Of a stretch of 64,000 nucleotides of DNA, positions 8,571 through 18,036 are shown piece by piece. Below the pieces are notes generated by a model, which did no database searches, had not been told where the DNA came from, and saw nothing but the letters and a program-made list of their open reading frames with translations. The DNA is from Comamonadaceae bacterium. GTDB taxonomy: Bacteria > Pseudomonadota > Gammaproteobacteria > Burkholderiales > Burkholderiaceae_C. The stretch covers positions 1 through 64,000 of the forward strand of contig CANJWZ010000016.1 in NCBI GenBank assembly GCA_947478725.1, in the 5' to 3' direction. How positions within the stretch are numbered: the stretch's first letter is position 1; every line of letters begins with the position of its first letter. A program made the position numbers and the translations under genes.

Positions 8571-8773
8571 TTAACGGCCAAAAAGATAGAGAGTTCAGAT
8601 TGTTTCACGCATCGCAATGATTGGTTTTTCGCGGTTTCGTTTTCGGTCAACCGGATCAGCCCGAAAGCTCGTACCATCGCTGCGCCGACAGCACATCAGC
8701 GATTCAGCAAGACCAGGCCTGTGAGGCAGGACCGTGCGCTCAAAGTGACGACCTTGCTGGATACGCCCTGGGC

Positions 8774-11700
8774 TTATCGCTTGGAATCGCCCACCAACAC
8801 ATAGGGCGCCCAAAAAGCAGGATGCCCAAACTTGGCGTCCGCCATCACTTGAAGGATGGCGCTGCGCAGGCTCTCGGCTTTGGGTGCGCTGGGGTTGGCG
8901 GTGAAATGCGCGAAGGTTTTGGTGGTGAGTTCTTTGGCACTCTCCGACTCAACCGCCCAGTGGGTCACCAACAGGCTTCGGCTACCCGCATAAAAAAAGC
9001 CGCGTGCCAATCCGCTGAGCGCCTCTTCCGCTTTGCCATCGGCCGCTGCTGTGTTGCAGGCACTCAAGACGACCCAATCGGCATTGAGTTTCAAGCTCAA
9101 GACATCATCGAGTGTCAGCAAGGGACCCAGCGCATCACGCGCTTCGGAGCCGTCAGCGGCCAAGGCCAAAGCGGGCTGCAGCAACTTCGGCAAATCACCC
9201 GCCATCAGCCCATGCGTGGCAAACACAATCACTTTCTTTTGCGCTAGCAGGCCATCGGCATTGGCTTTCATCACGCTTTGTTTCGTCGCCTGGCTTCCTA
9301 AAATCAGATCGCGACTGGGGTCGGCTTTCAGTGCCTTGGCTAAATCGTAGAGCTCATCGCGTGTTTCGGGCAAGGCAGGGATGCTGTGATAGGTCTTATC
9401 CCCACCAGGCAAAACTTTTTCTAAATCATTGTTCACGGCACGGGTGAAACTGACATTGCGCACCCCACCCGCCAAGTCACTTTTACCCAAAGCCGGGTTG
9501 AACACGGGATCGCCCCAGGCCATCAAGGCTTCAGCAGGAAGCTGCCTGCGTGGCAGGGAGCGCAGACTGAGCCAGGCGCTGACGCTGGGTACTTGGGTCA
9601 GACTCGCTTGACGGATCAACCACGCTGGCTTGGCCACCTTGGCGGGGTTTTCAGTTTGCAAGACTGCAAAGGGCAATCGCGCCAACACACCAGACGCGGC
9701 AACAATCCATTGGCTGCGGTCTTTCAACACATCGCCCAAGGGCTCTATCAAGGCTTGGTAAGTTTGGTAGGCCAACGCGTCATCGTATTTTGTGACCTTG
9801 CCCTGGGTTGAAATACTTTCCAAAGACAGCCGCAGCGTGTCGACAGTTTTCGTCAGTTGGCTGGCATTGATAGAAGCGCGATGGAACTTGGCTTGTACCT
9901 GCCCTTTTTCTTGCTTGACCGCCCACACATTGGTGCCAGTCGCATCGGGCATCAGGACCAGCATGGCTTCGTCAGGCATCAGACGCCGTGAAATTTCATC
10001 CAGGCTTGGGGGCAAGGGGCGCACCAAGCGTTCATAGTCTGGAAATCCTGCTTTTATTTGCGCTTGTAACTGGTTTCTGTCTTTATCAAGGGCATTGATA
10101 CGCGTACGCATTTGCGCCGCAATTTCAGGTAGCGTCGATTGCGCGTCACCAGCGTCCCCTTGCAAATAGGCCCGTAAACCTTTTATTTCGTTTCTGGCAT
10201 CTTGCTCTTTTCGCACGAGTTCAGACAAGCCCTGCGTGTTGGCTGCGGCCCGCAAAGCCGCATCAGAAAGAGCCTCTTGTACCGAGCCAGCGCGCAACCA
10301 ATCGGCCAAACCAAGAGCCTGCAAGACACGGGCAGGCTCCATCTCGGAAATGCACTCGATGTAGGTACCAATGATCAGTTGCCTGACATCCGGACGAATA
10401 CCATATTGATCCAGGAAGTCTGCATTGCGCGGATGGGTCAAATCGTCCACGGCGGTTTGCAGCAGCTTCAAACTGCTTGCCTTGCTGTCGGGCGTGCCCT
10501 GTCGCCACAGCGCAACGCCTTGTAAGCCAAGCGATTGGGCGGCATAAAAGCTTCCTTCACCAAACAACTTTAGATTGGCTGCAGCAACTTTTCCAAACAA
10601 GGCAGCGGCTTGCTCTGGCATTTGACTTCCAAGGTAGACATAGGCCCTGTCGAAGTTAAAAGCAACTCTTCTGGTGGCGCTCTCGTTGCCTTGCGCCAAT
10701 TGATCTAATTGGTTTATTTCGGCCAAAGCTTGAGGCCATTTTTTTTGACCTGCCAAGGCAATATAAATATCTCTGCGCTTGCTCGCTCGGGATGAATTGA
10801 GCGGATTGACCTCAAGACCCTTCAAAATATCGTCAGATAGACGTGCAAATTTTTCAGCCGCCTCAAATTCACGTTGTGCAAAGCGTAAATTGGACGCCAC
10901 GATATAAATCCCAGCACGAAAATTTGCAGGGAGCTCCGCTTCAGAGGCAAAGCGGAGGTATTCGCGCAAGGATTGTTCTGCCTCAAAAAATTTGCCTGCG
11001 GTTTTGTAGGCTTGCGTTTTTCTTGCCAAGGCATTGCCCACATCAGCGGCTAAATTGATTCGGCTAAAGCCATCCTCACCAGGCAGTTGAATGGCGTAGG
11101 CTCGCCGTGCAGCTTGTTCGGCTTTCAGGGCAGACTCGATAGCAGCCTCCATTTTCCCCATTCGCGTGTCATAGGCCGAGCGAACGGAAAACGACAGGTA
11201 GGTACTTCGTAAAGCACCCCGTTGCCCACCCATGCCTAATTTTTCTTTGTCAAGAGCGTCTAATAAAGGCGGGATTTTGTCGAGTTCTTTCTTGGCATCT
11301 GCATACCTGCCCCATTGGAGGTAATCGCTGACGACTTGCGCCGTGAAAAAAGGCTTCATAACGGGGACCGCTGCCTCTGCCACCTCTTTGTGGATTGAAA
11401 CAGCTTTTGCATATTCACCGCGACTTCTATACATGTTCGCCAAATCATTACGCAGACCGACACTTTTGATGTAGGGAAGCGCTTCGTTGATCACACGCTC
11501 TTCTATATCCGGCCTACCGAGACGCTTGGCCGCCTTGCGTTTTTCATTGACCTGCTTTTCAAGATCTCTTGTCAGCGAGTTCGTCCTCAGCGGTTCATCC
11601 AAAATGGCTGTGAGTTTGGCCTCTTCTTGCGGTGTCACATTTTTAAATTGAGCTTCAATTTCAATATCTTGCGAAAAGCTGGCAAAGCTTGCCTGTAGCA

Positions 11701-11830
11701 GCACCATCAACAAAAACGCATGTATGTTGAACTTGACTTTTGGCTTGACGGATTTTTTAAATGAAAGTCTCAAGAAAGACACATGTTTCATGGTGCTCTG
11801 ATGATTTTTGAAGAGTTTTGGCTTTTTCAT
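8774..11830 (-). CDS. Exported TPR-CHAT domain protein (caspase-like)
   Basis: About 1,018 residues. A basic N-terminus and hydrophobic run (FLLMVLLQASFASFS) form a signal peptide, so export is likely. The middle is helical with TPR-like repeats (several ~35-40-residue units between about 100 and 500). The last ~350 residues are a CHAT peptidase-like domain with the His in FATHGLMAGD and the Cys in VVLSACNTAAADG, the caspase-type dyad, plus a late VTHWAVES motif. The start at 11830 has AGGATCG upstream; an ATG at 11791 with a shorter n-region is equally possible. No operon partner. Function unknown; some CHAT proteins are proteases in defence or gasdermin systems, but no gasdermin gene is nearby. 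Confidence 0.8.
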   Translation of the reverse strand: MKKPKLFKNHQSTMKHVSFLRLSFKKSVKPKVKFNIHAFLLMVLLQASFASFSQDIEIEAQFKNVTPQEEAKLTAILDEPLRTNSLTRDLEKQVNEKRKAAKRLGRPDIEERVINEALPYIKSVGLRNDLANMYRSRGEYAKAVSIHKEVAEAAVPVMKPFFTAQVVSDYLQWGRYADAKKELDKIPPLLDALDKEKLGMGGQRGALRSTYLSFSVRSAYDTRMGKMEAAIESALKAEQAARRAYAIQLPGEDGFSRINLAADVGNALARKTQAYKTAGKFFEAEQSLREYLRFASEAELPANFRAGIYIVASNLRFAQREFEAAEKFARLSDDILKGLEVNPLNSSRASKRRDIYIALAGQKKWPQALAEINQLDQLAQGNESATRRVAFNFDRAYVYLGSQMPEQAAALFGKVAAANLKLFGEGSFYAAQSLGLQGVALWRQGTPDSKASSLKLLQTAVDDLTHPRNADFLDQYGIRPDVRQLIIGTYIECISEMEPARVLQALGLADWLRAGSVQEALSDAALRAAANTQGLSELVRKEQDARNEIKGLRAYLQGDAGDAQSTLPEIAAQMRTRINALDKDRNQLQAQIKAGFPDYERLVRPLPPSLDEISRRLMPDEAMLVLMPDATGTNVWAVKQEKGQVQAKFHRASINASQLTKTVDTLRLSLESISTQGKVTKYDDALAYQTYQALIEPLGDVLKDRSQWIVAASGVLARLPFAVLQTENPAKVAKPAWLIRQASLTQVPSVSAWLSLRSLPRRQLPAEALMAWGDPVFNPALGKSDLAGGVRNVSFTRAVNNDLEKVLPGGDKTYHSIPALPETRDELYDLAKALKADPSRDLILGSQATKQSVMKANADGLLAQKKVIVFATHGLMAGDLPKLLQPALALAADGSEARDALGPLLTLDDVLSLKLNADWVVLSACNTAAADGKAEEALSGLARGFFYAGSRSLLVTHWAVESESAKELTTKTFAHFTANPSAPKAESLRSAILQVMADAKFGHPAFWAPYVLVGDSKR

Positions 11831-12008
11831 CAATTTCGATCCTATCAGCACGGCTTTGATACCCGTGCAAAGTGGCTCAGCAATTCGGGCAGGTCCCGCC
11901 TTTGAGCCTTCGAGGCAACAGATTGTGCTGAGGCCTGGTCGCCACATGTCACGCGCCGGGGACATCAGTAGCCGCTGCGCCCCAGCAAAGCCACCCTCTT
12001 CAATGACT

Positions 12009-12060
12009 TTCAGCCACCAAGCAAACGACAGTCCGCGCTAATAGCTATCAAGAAATGAGC
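12009..12060 (-). repeat. Dispersed palindromic repeat, family 1, divergent copy
   Basis: Minus strand: TTCTTGATAGCTATTAGCGC then GGACTGTCGTTTGCTTGGTG and GCTGAAAG. Core GATAGCT-xx-TAGCGC and the distal TTGGTGGCTG match other copies more loosely. It fills most of the gap between the CHAT gene and the Bug receptor gene. Confidence 0.5.
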
Positions 12061-12075
12061 ACTCAAGATTCTTTA

Positions 12076-13071
12076 TCACTGCGCCTGAAAGCCGCTCGCC
12101 TTGATGATTTTGGTCCAGGTTTGCGCGTAGGCCTGTTCGCGGCTGGCCAGCTGTGCGGGCGGCATGTAGCCAACCGTCAGCCCCATGGCGGTGAGCTTTT
12201 CGCGCACGTCGGGCATGGCCACCACTTTTGACACCGCGTCAGCGATGCGGTCAATCGTCGCTTTGGGCGTGCCTGCCGGGGCAAATATGCCGTAGTAGGG
12301 CACGTCCTCAAAACCGGCCAGGCCCAGTTCGGCAAAGGTCGGCACGTCGGGCAGCGCGGCCTGACGGGTGTTGCCCAGCACGGCCACCACACGCACCTTG
12401 CCGGCCTTGTGGTTTTCAATAAAGTCAGGAATGGACGCCACACCGGCGCCGATCTGGTTGCCCAGCATGTCGGCCATCATCGGGGCGCTGCCCCGGTAGG
12501 GGGCGGCGGCCAGGTCGAGCTGGTACTTTTGCCCGATCACCTTGACCAAAAACTCCGGCACCGAGGCCGGTGCGGGCACGCCCACATTGCCCTTGTTGCC
12601 CTGGCTTTTGACCCAGGCCACGTAGTCATTGACCGACTTGGCAGGCGTGCCGCCAGACACCGCCAGCGCATTGACGAAAGTGGCAAAACCGGCCACCGCG
12701 ACAAAGTCTTTGGCCGGGTCAAAGCCCGGGTTTTTGACCACCAGCGGCAAAATCGACACGGTGTGGTCATGGGTTAAAAACAGCACCGAGCCATCCGCAG
12801 GCGCAGCTTTTAACGCCTGCGCAGCCAGTTGCCCGCCCGCACCGGCTTTGTTCTCCACCACCACCGACGTGCCCAGCTGATCCTTGAGCTTGTCGGCAAA
12901 AATTCGCGCAATCGCGTCAGTGCCACCACCGGCAGGAAAACCCACCATCAGCCGGACACCACCCGATTGGGCCTGGGCCAGACTGCTGGAAAAAACAAAT
13001 ACCGCCAGCAAAACCAGCAAATGGCGGCGGCCTGCTGATGCGGTGGGTGAGTTTGAGAAAAAAGCAAGCAT
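12076..13071 (-). CDS. Bug/TctC-family periplasmic solute-binding receptor
   Basis: 331 residues with a signal peptide (hydrophobic LLVLLAVFVF, cleavage near LAQAQ) and the Bug-family start VRLMVGFPAGGGTDAIAR, followed by VVENKAGAGGQLAAQ. These periplasmic receptors bind carboxylates or amides for tripartite tricarboxylate transporters or sensing. The ATG at 13071 has GGAGAATCTC upstream. No TctA/TctB membrane genes are adjacent, as is usual for orphan Bug genes in Burkholderiales; ligand unknown. Confidence 0.9.
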   Translation of the reverse strand: MLAFFSNSPTASAGRRHLLVLLAVFVFSSSLAQAQSGGVRLMVGFPAGGGTDAIARIFADKLKDQLGTSVVVENKAGAGGQLAAQALKAAPADGSVLFLTHDHTVSILPLVVKNPGFDPAKDFVAVAGFATFVNALAVSGGTPAKSVNDYVAWVKSQGNKGNVGVPAPASVPEFLVKVIGQKYQLDLAAAPYRGSAPMMADMLGNQIGAGVASIPDFIENHKAGKVRVVAVLGNTRQAALPDVPTFAELGLAGFEDVPYYGIFAPAGTPKATIDRIADAVSKVVAMPDVREKLTAMGLTVGYMPPAQLASREQAYAQTWTKIIKASGFQAQ

Positions 13072-13185
13072 GAGATTCTCCAGGTCAGGTATCAAAACGG
13101 TGCATACACGTAGACAAGTGATTTTGCAGCAAGAAAGAGCCCCGCTTGTGCCTATTGTTAGCGCACCTTAGCACTGTTTCACGAA

Positions 13186-13446
13186 CTAGCCAAAGCGCAG
13201 CTTCATCCCCAGAATGGTGGCGGCCAAGGCCAGCGTGATGCTGTTGGCAATGATCAAAGGCCATGCCAACAGCAATATGCCGTACAACAGCCAGAGCGCC
13301 ACCCCAACCGTGAACACGCTGTACATGCCAAGCGAAATACCGCTCACGTCACGGGTTTTAAAGCTGTGCCAGGCCTGTGGAATAAAACTGGCCGTTGTCA
13401 GCACCGCCGCAACCGAGCCAATCAGATCAATCAAACCGGCGTTCAT
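13186..13446 (-). CDS. SemiSWEET-type PQ-loop transporter
   Basis: 86 residues with three hydrophobic helices and the PQ motif in TTASFIPQAWHSFKTRDVSG, followed by LGMYSVFTVGVALWLLYG. This matches SemiSWEETs, half-size sugar transporters that work as dimers in the inner membrane. The ATG at 13446 overlaps the dacB stop as ATGA, so it is co-translated with dacB. Substrate not known. Confidence 0.85.
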   Translation of the reverse strand: MNAGLIDLIGSVAAVLTTASFIPQAWHSFKTRDVSGISLGMYSVFTVGVALWLLYGILLLAWPLIIANSITLALAATILGMKLRFG

Positions 13447-14906
13447 CTGGCAGCCTCCTTGCCGCCTTCTTTGACGGCCCAATCGACCAGCGCCTCCAGC
13501 GCAGGCCGTGCGGCGGCTGCGTTGGGGTGGTTGACGATGCCGACCACCACCAAGCGCCTGCCGCTCGGTGTGTGCACAAAGCCTGCCAGGGCGGTGACGT
13601 CACGCAGGCTGCCGCCTTTGAGGTGCGCCCAGCCTTGCGACACACGCGAGCGGCTTCTGCGCAGCGTGCCGTCCACACCAGTGATCGGCAGCGAGGCCAT
13701 CAGCTCGGGCATGGCCCCTGAGATGTAAGCCGTTTGCAGCATGCGGGCCAGGCCCTGCGGCGTGATGCGCTCTTGGCGCGACAGGCCCGAACCGTTGTCG
13801 AGCACTGGCACGTCCTGCTCGCCAAAACGTTCGCGCCACCAGTTTTGCAGCACCGTGCGCGAGGCCTCAAAGCTGGCCGGGTTCTGGTTTTGTTGTGGGC
13901 TCTGGTTCAAACTTAGGGTCAAAAACAACTGCTGGGCCATCACGTTGTTGCTGTATTTGTTGATGTCGCGTATGGCCTCGGTCAAGCTGGGCGACGTGAA
14001 TTCAAATGCGCTTTTCAGACCGACTGGCGCGCGGCCGTCACGCACGCGGCCCGTCAGCTTGCCACCCATCTCGGCCCACATGCCGGCCACCGCGCGCTCG
14101 GCATAGCTAGCTGGGTCGGCATAGGCGATGGGCCAGACTTTCTCGCCACAGGCCACCGGGTAGCTGCCTTTGAACATGATGCGAGACGGATCACTGAAGT
14201 CGGCCATCAGCGTGCCCCGGTAGTCGCTGCAGTCCTTGCCAGTGGTCAGCGGCACACTGGTTTGCATTTGCACATTGGCCAGCGGCGGCTCAAAGCTGAC
14301 GCTGGCCATGCCGCTGGCGTAGTTGGGCACAAAAGTCATCACCACCGACTTGTAATTGATCAGCAGCGCATCGGGCGCAGCGTTGTAGAGGCGCAGCGGC
14401 TCGCCGTCAAAGTCCCCTGCGTTTTGCGCCGTCAGCGCAAAGGCGCTGCGGTCCAGCAGAATGTCGCCGCTGATGGTTTTGATGCCGATCGCCTGCACAC
14501 GGCGCAGCAGCACCCACAGCCGCTCCAGCACCAGCGTGGGATCACCCCGGCCCTGAATGATGAGGTTGCCCGTGAGCACGCCATCTTTGATGCTGCCGTC
14601 CACAAACACCGGCGTGGGCCAGGTATAGGCTGGGCCCAGCAGCTCAAGTGCAGCGTAAGTGGTCACCAGCTTCATGACCGATGCGGGGTTGGCCTGGGTG
14701 TTGGCACGGTAGCTTAAAAGTGGAGCAGATTTGCCACTGACGAGGGGCGCGGCATCCACCACCACAGCCGCCAGCGCTTCGCGCGGCACTTTGGCCCGGG
14801 CCAGCGCGGCGTCAACCTCGGGCGGCAGGGTTTGAGCTAGGGCTTGGCCGATTAGACCCACGGCCAGCAAGGCCGCTGCCATCAAAGGGGGCAAATTCAG
14901 GTTCAT
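13443..14906 (-). CDS. dacB: D-alanyl-D-alanine carboxypeptidase/endopeptidase (PBP4 type)
   Basis: 487 residues, class C low-mass penicillin-binding protein acting on peptidoglycan in the periplasm. Signal peptide ends near GQALAQ. The active-site motifs are visible: SxxK as SVMK in NPASVMKLV, SxN as SNN in NKYSNNVM, and KTG-type KGG in AHLKGGSL. It leads a two-gene unit with SemiSWEET. Divergent from tsaB across a 134-bp gap that carries a family 1 repeat. Confidence 0.93.
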   Translation of the reverse strand: MNLNLPPLMAAALLAVGLIGQALAQTLPPEVDAALARAKVPREALAAVVVDAAPLVSGKSAPLLSYRANTQANPASVMKLVTTYAALELLGPAYTWPTPVFVDGSIKDGVLTGNLIIQGRGDPTLVLERLWVLLRRVQAIGIKTISGDILLDRSAFALTAQNAGDFDGEPLRLYNAAPDALLINYKSVVMTFVPNYASGMASVSFEPPLANVQMQTSVPLTTGKDCSDYRGTLMADFSDPSRIMFKGSYPVACGEKVWPIAYADPASYAERAVAGMWAEMGGKLTGRVRDGRAPVGLKSAFEFTSPSLTEAIRDINKYSNNVMAQQLFLTLSLNQSPQQNQNPASFEASRTVLQNWWRERFGEQDVPVLDNGSGLSRQERITPQGLARMLQTAYISGAMPELMASLPITGVDGTLRRSRSRVSQGWAHLKGGSLRDVTALAGFVHTPSGRRLVVVGIVNHPNAAAARPALEALVDWAVKEGGKEAAR

Positions 14907-14970
14907 GCCGAGATTATCGAGCCGAAGGCGGGGCAGTCACGGGATAATCGTTTTCGCACAGAGTCAATTT

Positions 14971-15018
14971 GCTAGTTATTTGATAGCTTCCTGCACACAT
15001 ATTCATTGGCCTAGAGCC
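14971..15018 (+). repeat. Dispersed palindromic repeat, family 1, copy upstream of tsaB
   Basis: GCTAGTTATTTGATAGCTTC then CTGCACACATATTCATTGGC and CTAGAGCCG, the cleanest plus-orientation copy. It lies between dacB and tsaB, immediately upstream of the tsaB start. Confidence 0.7.
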
Positions 15019-15040
15019 GCATTTGATACCTATTTTCGTC

Positions 15041-15793
15041 ATGTTAATGCTCCCCAACGACAAATTTCTGGCTTTTGACACCTCCACCGACACCATGTCT
15101 GTGGCGGTGACGGACGGTACGCGGGTGTGGCAGCACACCGGGCCAGGCGGGGCCAAGGCCTCGGCCACGCTGATTCCGGTGGTGATGGCGCTCCTGGCTG
15201 ACGCAGGCTTGGCGCTGGGAGATTTGGGCGCGATTGTTTTTGGCCGTGGCCCGGGTTCGTTTACCGGGCTGCGCACGGCCTGCGCGGTGGCACAGGGACT
15301 GGCCTTTGGTGCCAACGCTGGCACCGGTGTGCCGGTGCTGCCAGTCGACACCCTGATGGCCGTGGCTGAAGAGGCGCGACTGCTTCAGCCATCGGCCGAG
15401 GCATCGCCCTGCATCACTGCCCTGCTCGATGCCCGTATGGACGAGATGTATGTCCAGCGCTATGCCAGCAAGCAGGGGGGGCAAGGCGTTTTGAAGCCGC
15501 TGGGAGCTTGCGAGTTGATGCACCCTGAGCATCTGCTCATCGAGGCCAACACGCTGTACGCCGGCAATGTGTTTGACGTGTATTCGGACCGGTTGCCGCC
15601 AGGCTTGAAGCGCATCACCTGTTTGCCAACTGCCACCGCCCTGCTGCGACTGGCACCGAAGCTGGCCGCCAGCGGGCAGTGTGTGCCCGCCGCGCAGGCC
15701 TTGCCGCTTTATGTTCGCGATAAAGTGGCACAAACCACGGTCGAGCGCGAAACCGCCAAAGCCATGAAAATACTCGCAGCCAGCACGGCATGA
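15041..15793 (+). CDS. tsaB: tRNA threonylcarbamoyladenosine biosynthesis protein TsaB
   Basis: 250 residues, ASKHA-fold partner of TsaD in t6A37 modification of ANN-decoding tRNAs. Family marks: LAFDTSTDTMSVAV at the start, GRGPGSFTGLR, and the C-terminal PLYVRDKVAQTT. The start is ambiguous: ATG at 15041 or 15047, both without a clear ribosome site; a TTG at 15023 is less likely. First gene of a tsaB-rimI-UDG-like unit; next gene begins 9 bp after the stop. Confidence 0.92.
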   Translation: MLMLPNDKFLAFDTSTDTMSVAVTDGTRVWQHTGPGGAKASATLIPVVMALLADAGLALGDLGAIVFGRGPGSFTGLRTACAVAQGLAFGANAGTGVPVLPVDTLMAVAEEARLLQPSAEASPCITALLDARMDEMYVQRYASKQGGQGVLKPLGACELMHPEHLLIEANTLYAGNVFDVYSDRLPPGLKRITCLPTATALLRLAPKLAASGQCVPAAQALPLYVRDKVAQTTVERETAKAMKILAASTA

Positions 15794-15802
15794 AGCCGGC
15801 CC

Positions 15803-16300
15803 ATGAACGCCATCTTAAAACCCACACAAACGCTTGAAGCCCAGTTGGAGCCCATGACGGCCAGCTGGCTGAGCGAGGTCGCGCGGGTGGAGCACAGCGC
15901 CTACAAACACCCGTGGACGATGGGCAACTTCAGTGACTCGCTCCATTCGGGTTACATGGCCCAGTTGCTGACGGCTGGCACGGCACCCAGTGCCAGCTTG
16001 ATCGGTTATTTTGTGGCCATGAAGGGCGTTGACGAAACCCATTTGCTGAACCTGACCGTGGCCCCCGCTTATCAGCGGCAAGGATGGGCGCGGGTGATGC
16101 TGGACGCGCTGGCCGTGTGGTCACGCGGCCAGAACGCCCAGTGGCTGTGGCTGGAGGTGCGCGCCAGCAACGGCCACGCCAAGGCGGTGTACCAGCATTG
16201 CGGCTTTCGGGAAGTGGGCCTGAGAAAAGGCTATTACCCGGCTGGCGGCACGCTGCTCAACCCGCGCGAAGACGCGATTGTGATGAGCCTGAAGCTATGA
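15803..16300 (+). CDS. rimI: Ribosomal-protein alanine N-acetyltransferase (GNAT)
   Basis: 165 residues of GNAT fold. HLLNLTVAPAYQRQGWARVM includes the acetyl-CoA-binding QRQGWA loop, and LEVRASNGHAKAVYQHCGF is the RimI-type C-terminal signature. It acetylates the N-terminal Ala of ribosomal protein S18 in E. coli. Lies 9 bp behind tsaB, a frequent pairing, and overlaps the next gene by ATGA. Confidence 0.92.
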   Translation: MNAILKPTQTLEAQLEPMTASWLSEVARVEHSAYKHPWTMGNFSDSLHSGYMAQLLTAGTAPSASLIGYFVAMKGVDETHLLNLTVAPAYQRQGWARVMLDALAVWSRGQNAQWLWLEVRASNGHAKAVYQHCGFREVGLRKGYYPAGGTLLNPREDAIVMSLKL

Positions 16301-17097
16301 CCCTGCTCACCGAATCCGCCCCAAAGACGGGCTTGAGCCTAGACAGGCGCCAGCGCGCGATGCTCAAGGAGATGGGCGTGCAGGTCTGGCAGCCGCTGGC
16401 CACGACGGCACCAGCACTGAAGGCGCCACCCAGCGCTATCGATTCAGAAGCTGCTCGTCCAGACATACAGGCCGTTTCAAGGACGATTGATGTCCCAAAA
16501 CAGGTTGTTCAAGCCCCCAAAGCAGCTGCGCCCGCGCCACGCGCCCCCAGCACTGCAACCAGCACCACCTCCGGCACCACATCTGGCACCAGCGCCTGGC
16601 GCATCGGCAAGCTGCAAACGCTGTACACACCGCAAAGCCTGGCCAGTGCTGCGCGCTGGCTGGTGCTGACGGAGTCGCCAGCCAGCACACTGCAAGAGCC
16701 CTTCAAGCCCTTTGACGGCGACGCAGGCAAGCTGCTTGACAACATGCTGCGTGCCGCGCACCTGCACACGGCGGGCAGTGCCATGCTGGCACCGCTGGTC
16801 CGTGTCAACAACGCTGGCGGCTCGGGTGGTGATTTGACGGCTGAACTTGCTGACGTTCTGGCCAGCGCCCAAGCCGACGTGGTGCTGGTCATGGGCCGAC
16901 TGGCCGCCCAGGCCGTGTTGCAATCAACCGAGCCACTGGCCACACTGCGCGGGCAAGTTCACCGTTTGCATGGCGCCAAAACCGTCATCAACACCATTGT
17001 CACATTGGACCCGGCCTACCTGCTGCGCAACCCGCTGGACAAAGCCAAAGCCTGGGACGATCTGTGTCTGGCGATCAGCGTTGCCGCTGCATCATGA
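16297..17097 (+). CDS. Uracil-DNA glycosylase-superfamily-like protein, probably non-catalytic
   Basis: 266 residues. The C-terminal ~165 look like the family 4/5 UDG fold: FDGDAGKLLDNMLRAAHLH, VVLVMGRLAAQAVL and TLDPAYLLRNP (where active enzymes have HPSYLLR). The only cysteine is near the C-terminus (DDLCLAI), so the [4Fe-4S] ligands of active family 4 enzymes are missing, and the GEAPG water-activating motif reads LTESPAS. A ~60-residue Ala/Pro/Thr-rich linker follows the N-terminal helix; bases 16433-16483 within it resemble the family 1 repeat. Coupled to rimI (ATGA) and ends 6 bp inside the convergent EamA gene. Confidence 0.7.
   Translation: MTLLTESAPKTGLSLDRRQRAMLKEMGVQVWQPLATTAPALKAPPSAIDSEAARPDIQAVSRTIDVPKQVVQAPKAAAPAPRAPSTATSTTSGTTSGTSAWRIGKLQTLYTPQSLASAARWLVLTESPASTLQEPFKPFDGDAGKLLDNMLRAAHLHTAGSAMLAPLVRVNNAGGSGGDLTAELADVLASAQADVVLVMGRLAAQAVLQSTEPLATLRGQVHRLHGAKTVINTIVTLDPAYLLRNPLDKAKAWDDLCLAISVAAAS
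16433..16483 (+). repeat. Possible family 1 repeat copy inside the UDG-like gene
   Basis: GCGCTATCGATTCAGAAGCT then GCTCGTCCAGACATACAGGC matches the order GCTA-AGCTGCTCG-YCCA-ATA-AGGCC of other copies, but less closely. It encodes part of a low-complexity linker. Alignment of all copies is needed to confirm it. Confidence 0.35.
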
Positions 17098-17976
17098 TGT
17101 TTTGCGGCCACCCGGAATCAGCACGGTAGAGATCGCCGCGGCCATCAGCGCCACCGCTGCCCAGTCTTGCCAGTGCAGCACCTCACCGAGCCACAACGCG
17201 CCCAAAAACACGCCCAGCACCGGGATCATCATGGTGCTCAGCGTTGACGCCACCGGCGGCAGCCCGCGTGCCAAGGTGAACCACGCCGCGTGGGTAAAAC
17301 CAAAAATCAGCACCCCGTTGTAGGCAATCGCCACCCAGTTTCTGGCTTGCGGCAAGCGCCACTGGCTGCTTTCAAAAATGACGCACAACACGGTCAGCAC
17401 CACAGCGGCCATGAAGGTCATCCAGAACGACAGCGTGAGCGTGCTGGTGGCCATGGTGGTGGCGCGCAGCTTTTGTGTGCCCAGCGCCCAGACCGCAGCG
17501 GCGCTCAAGGCCATCAGCACACCCAAGGGCCGACCAGACAAATTCGTTAACTCATTGGACAAAAGCAGCAACACGCCCACCGAGGCGGCCCCCACACCCA
17601 GCCACTGCACCGGCCGCATGCGCGCACCAAAAAAGGCCACGCCCAACAGCGATGAAAACACCGACATGGTGTAGCCCAAGATCGCGGCCCGTCCGCTGCT
17701 GAGCATGCTGACCGCCAAAATGATCAGCACATGCCAGATGATCATGTTGGTCACCGCCAGCCAGAACAGCTCGCGCCAGTCCTTGCGCGCCACATAAAAA
17801 GGCACTTTCAGCCACCGCAGCGCCAGCCACAGCACGGGCACACCCGTCCACAGGCACAGCGCCCGAAACGTCAATGGCGGGTAGCCGGTCACGCCCATTT
17901 TCATCATCGGCCAGTTCAGCCCCCAGCTCAGAGTGACAAGGGTAAGGAGAACGAGTTGCTTACGATCAAGTTGCAT
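17092..17976 (-). CDS. EamA/DMT-family transporter
   Basis: 294 residues with about ten hydrophobic helices in two EamA repeats; first helix [20 protein letters not shown] is typical of this family of inner-membrane exporters of amino acids or other metabolites. Convergent with the UDG-like gene, overlapping by 6 bp. Divergent from pyrF by 60 bp. Substrate unknown. Confidence 0.85.
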   Translation of the reverse strand: MQLDRKQLVLLTLVTLSWGLNWPMMKMGVTGYPPLTFRALCLWTGVPVLWLALRWLKVPFYVARKDWRELFWLAVTNMIIWHVLIILAVSMLSSGRAAILGYTMSVFSSLLGVAFFGARMRPVQWLGVGAASVGVLLLLSNELTNLSGRPLGVLMALSAAAVWALGTQKLRATTMATSTLTLSFWMTFMAAVVLTVLCVIFESSQWRLPQARNWVAIAYNGVLIFGFTHAAWFTLARGLPPVASTLSTMMIPVLGVFLGALWLGEVLHWQDWAAVALMAAAISTVLIPGGRKTS

Positions 17977-18036
17977 GCTCGTATTGTGCAGGGTAGGTTG
18001 TGCCGCCTGGGTGGCGCAGCTTCTTACAATACGGCA

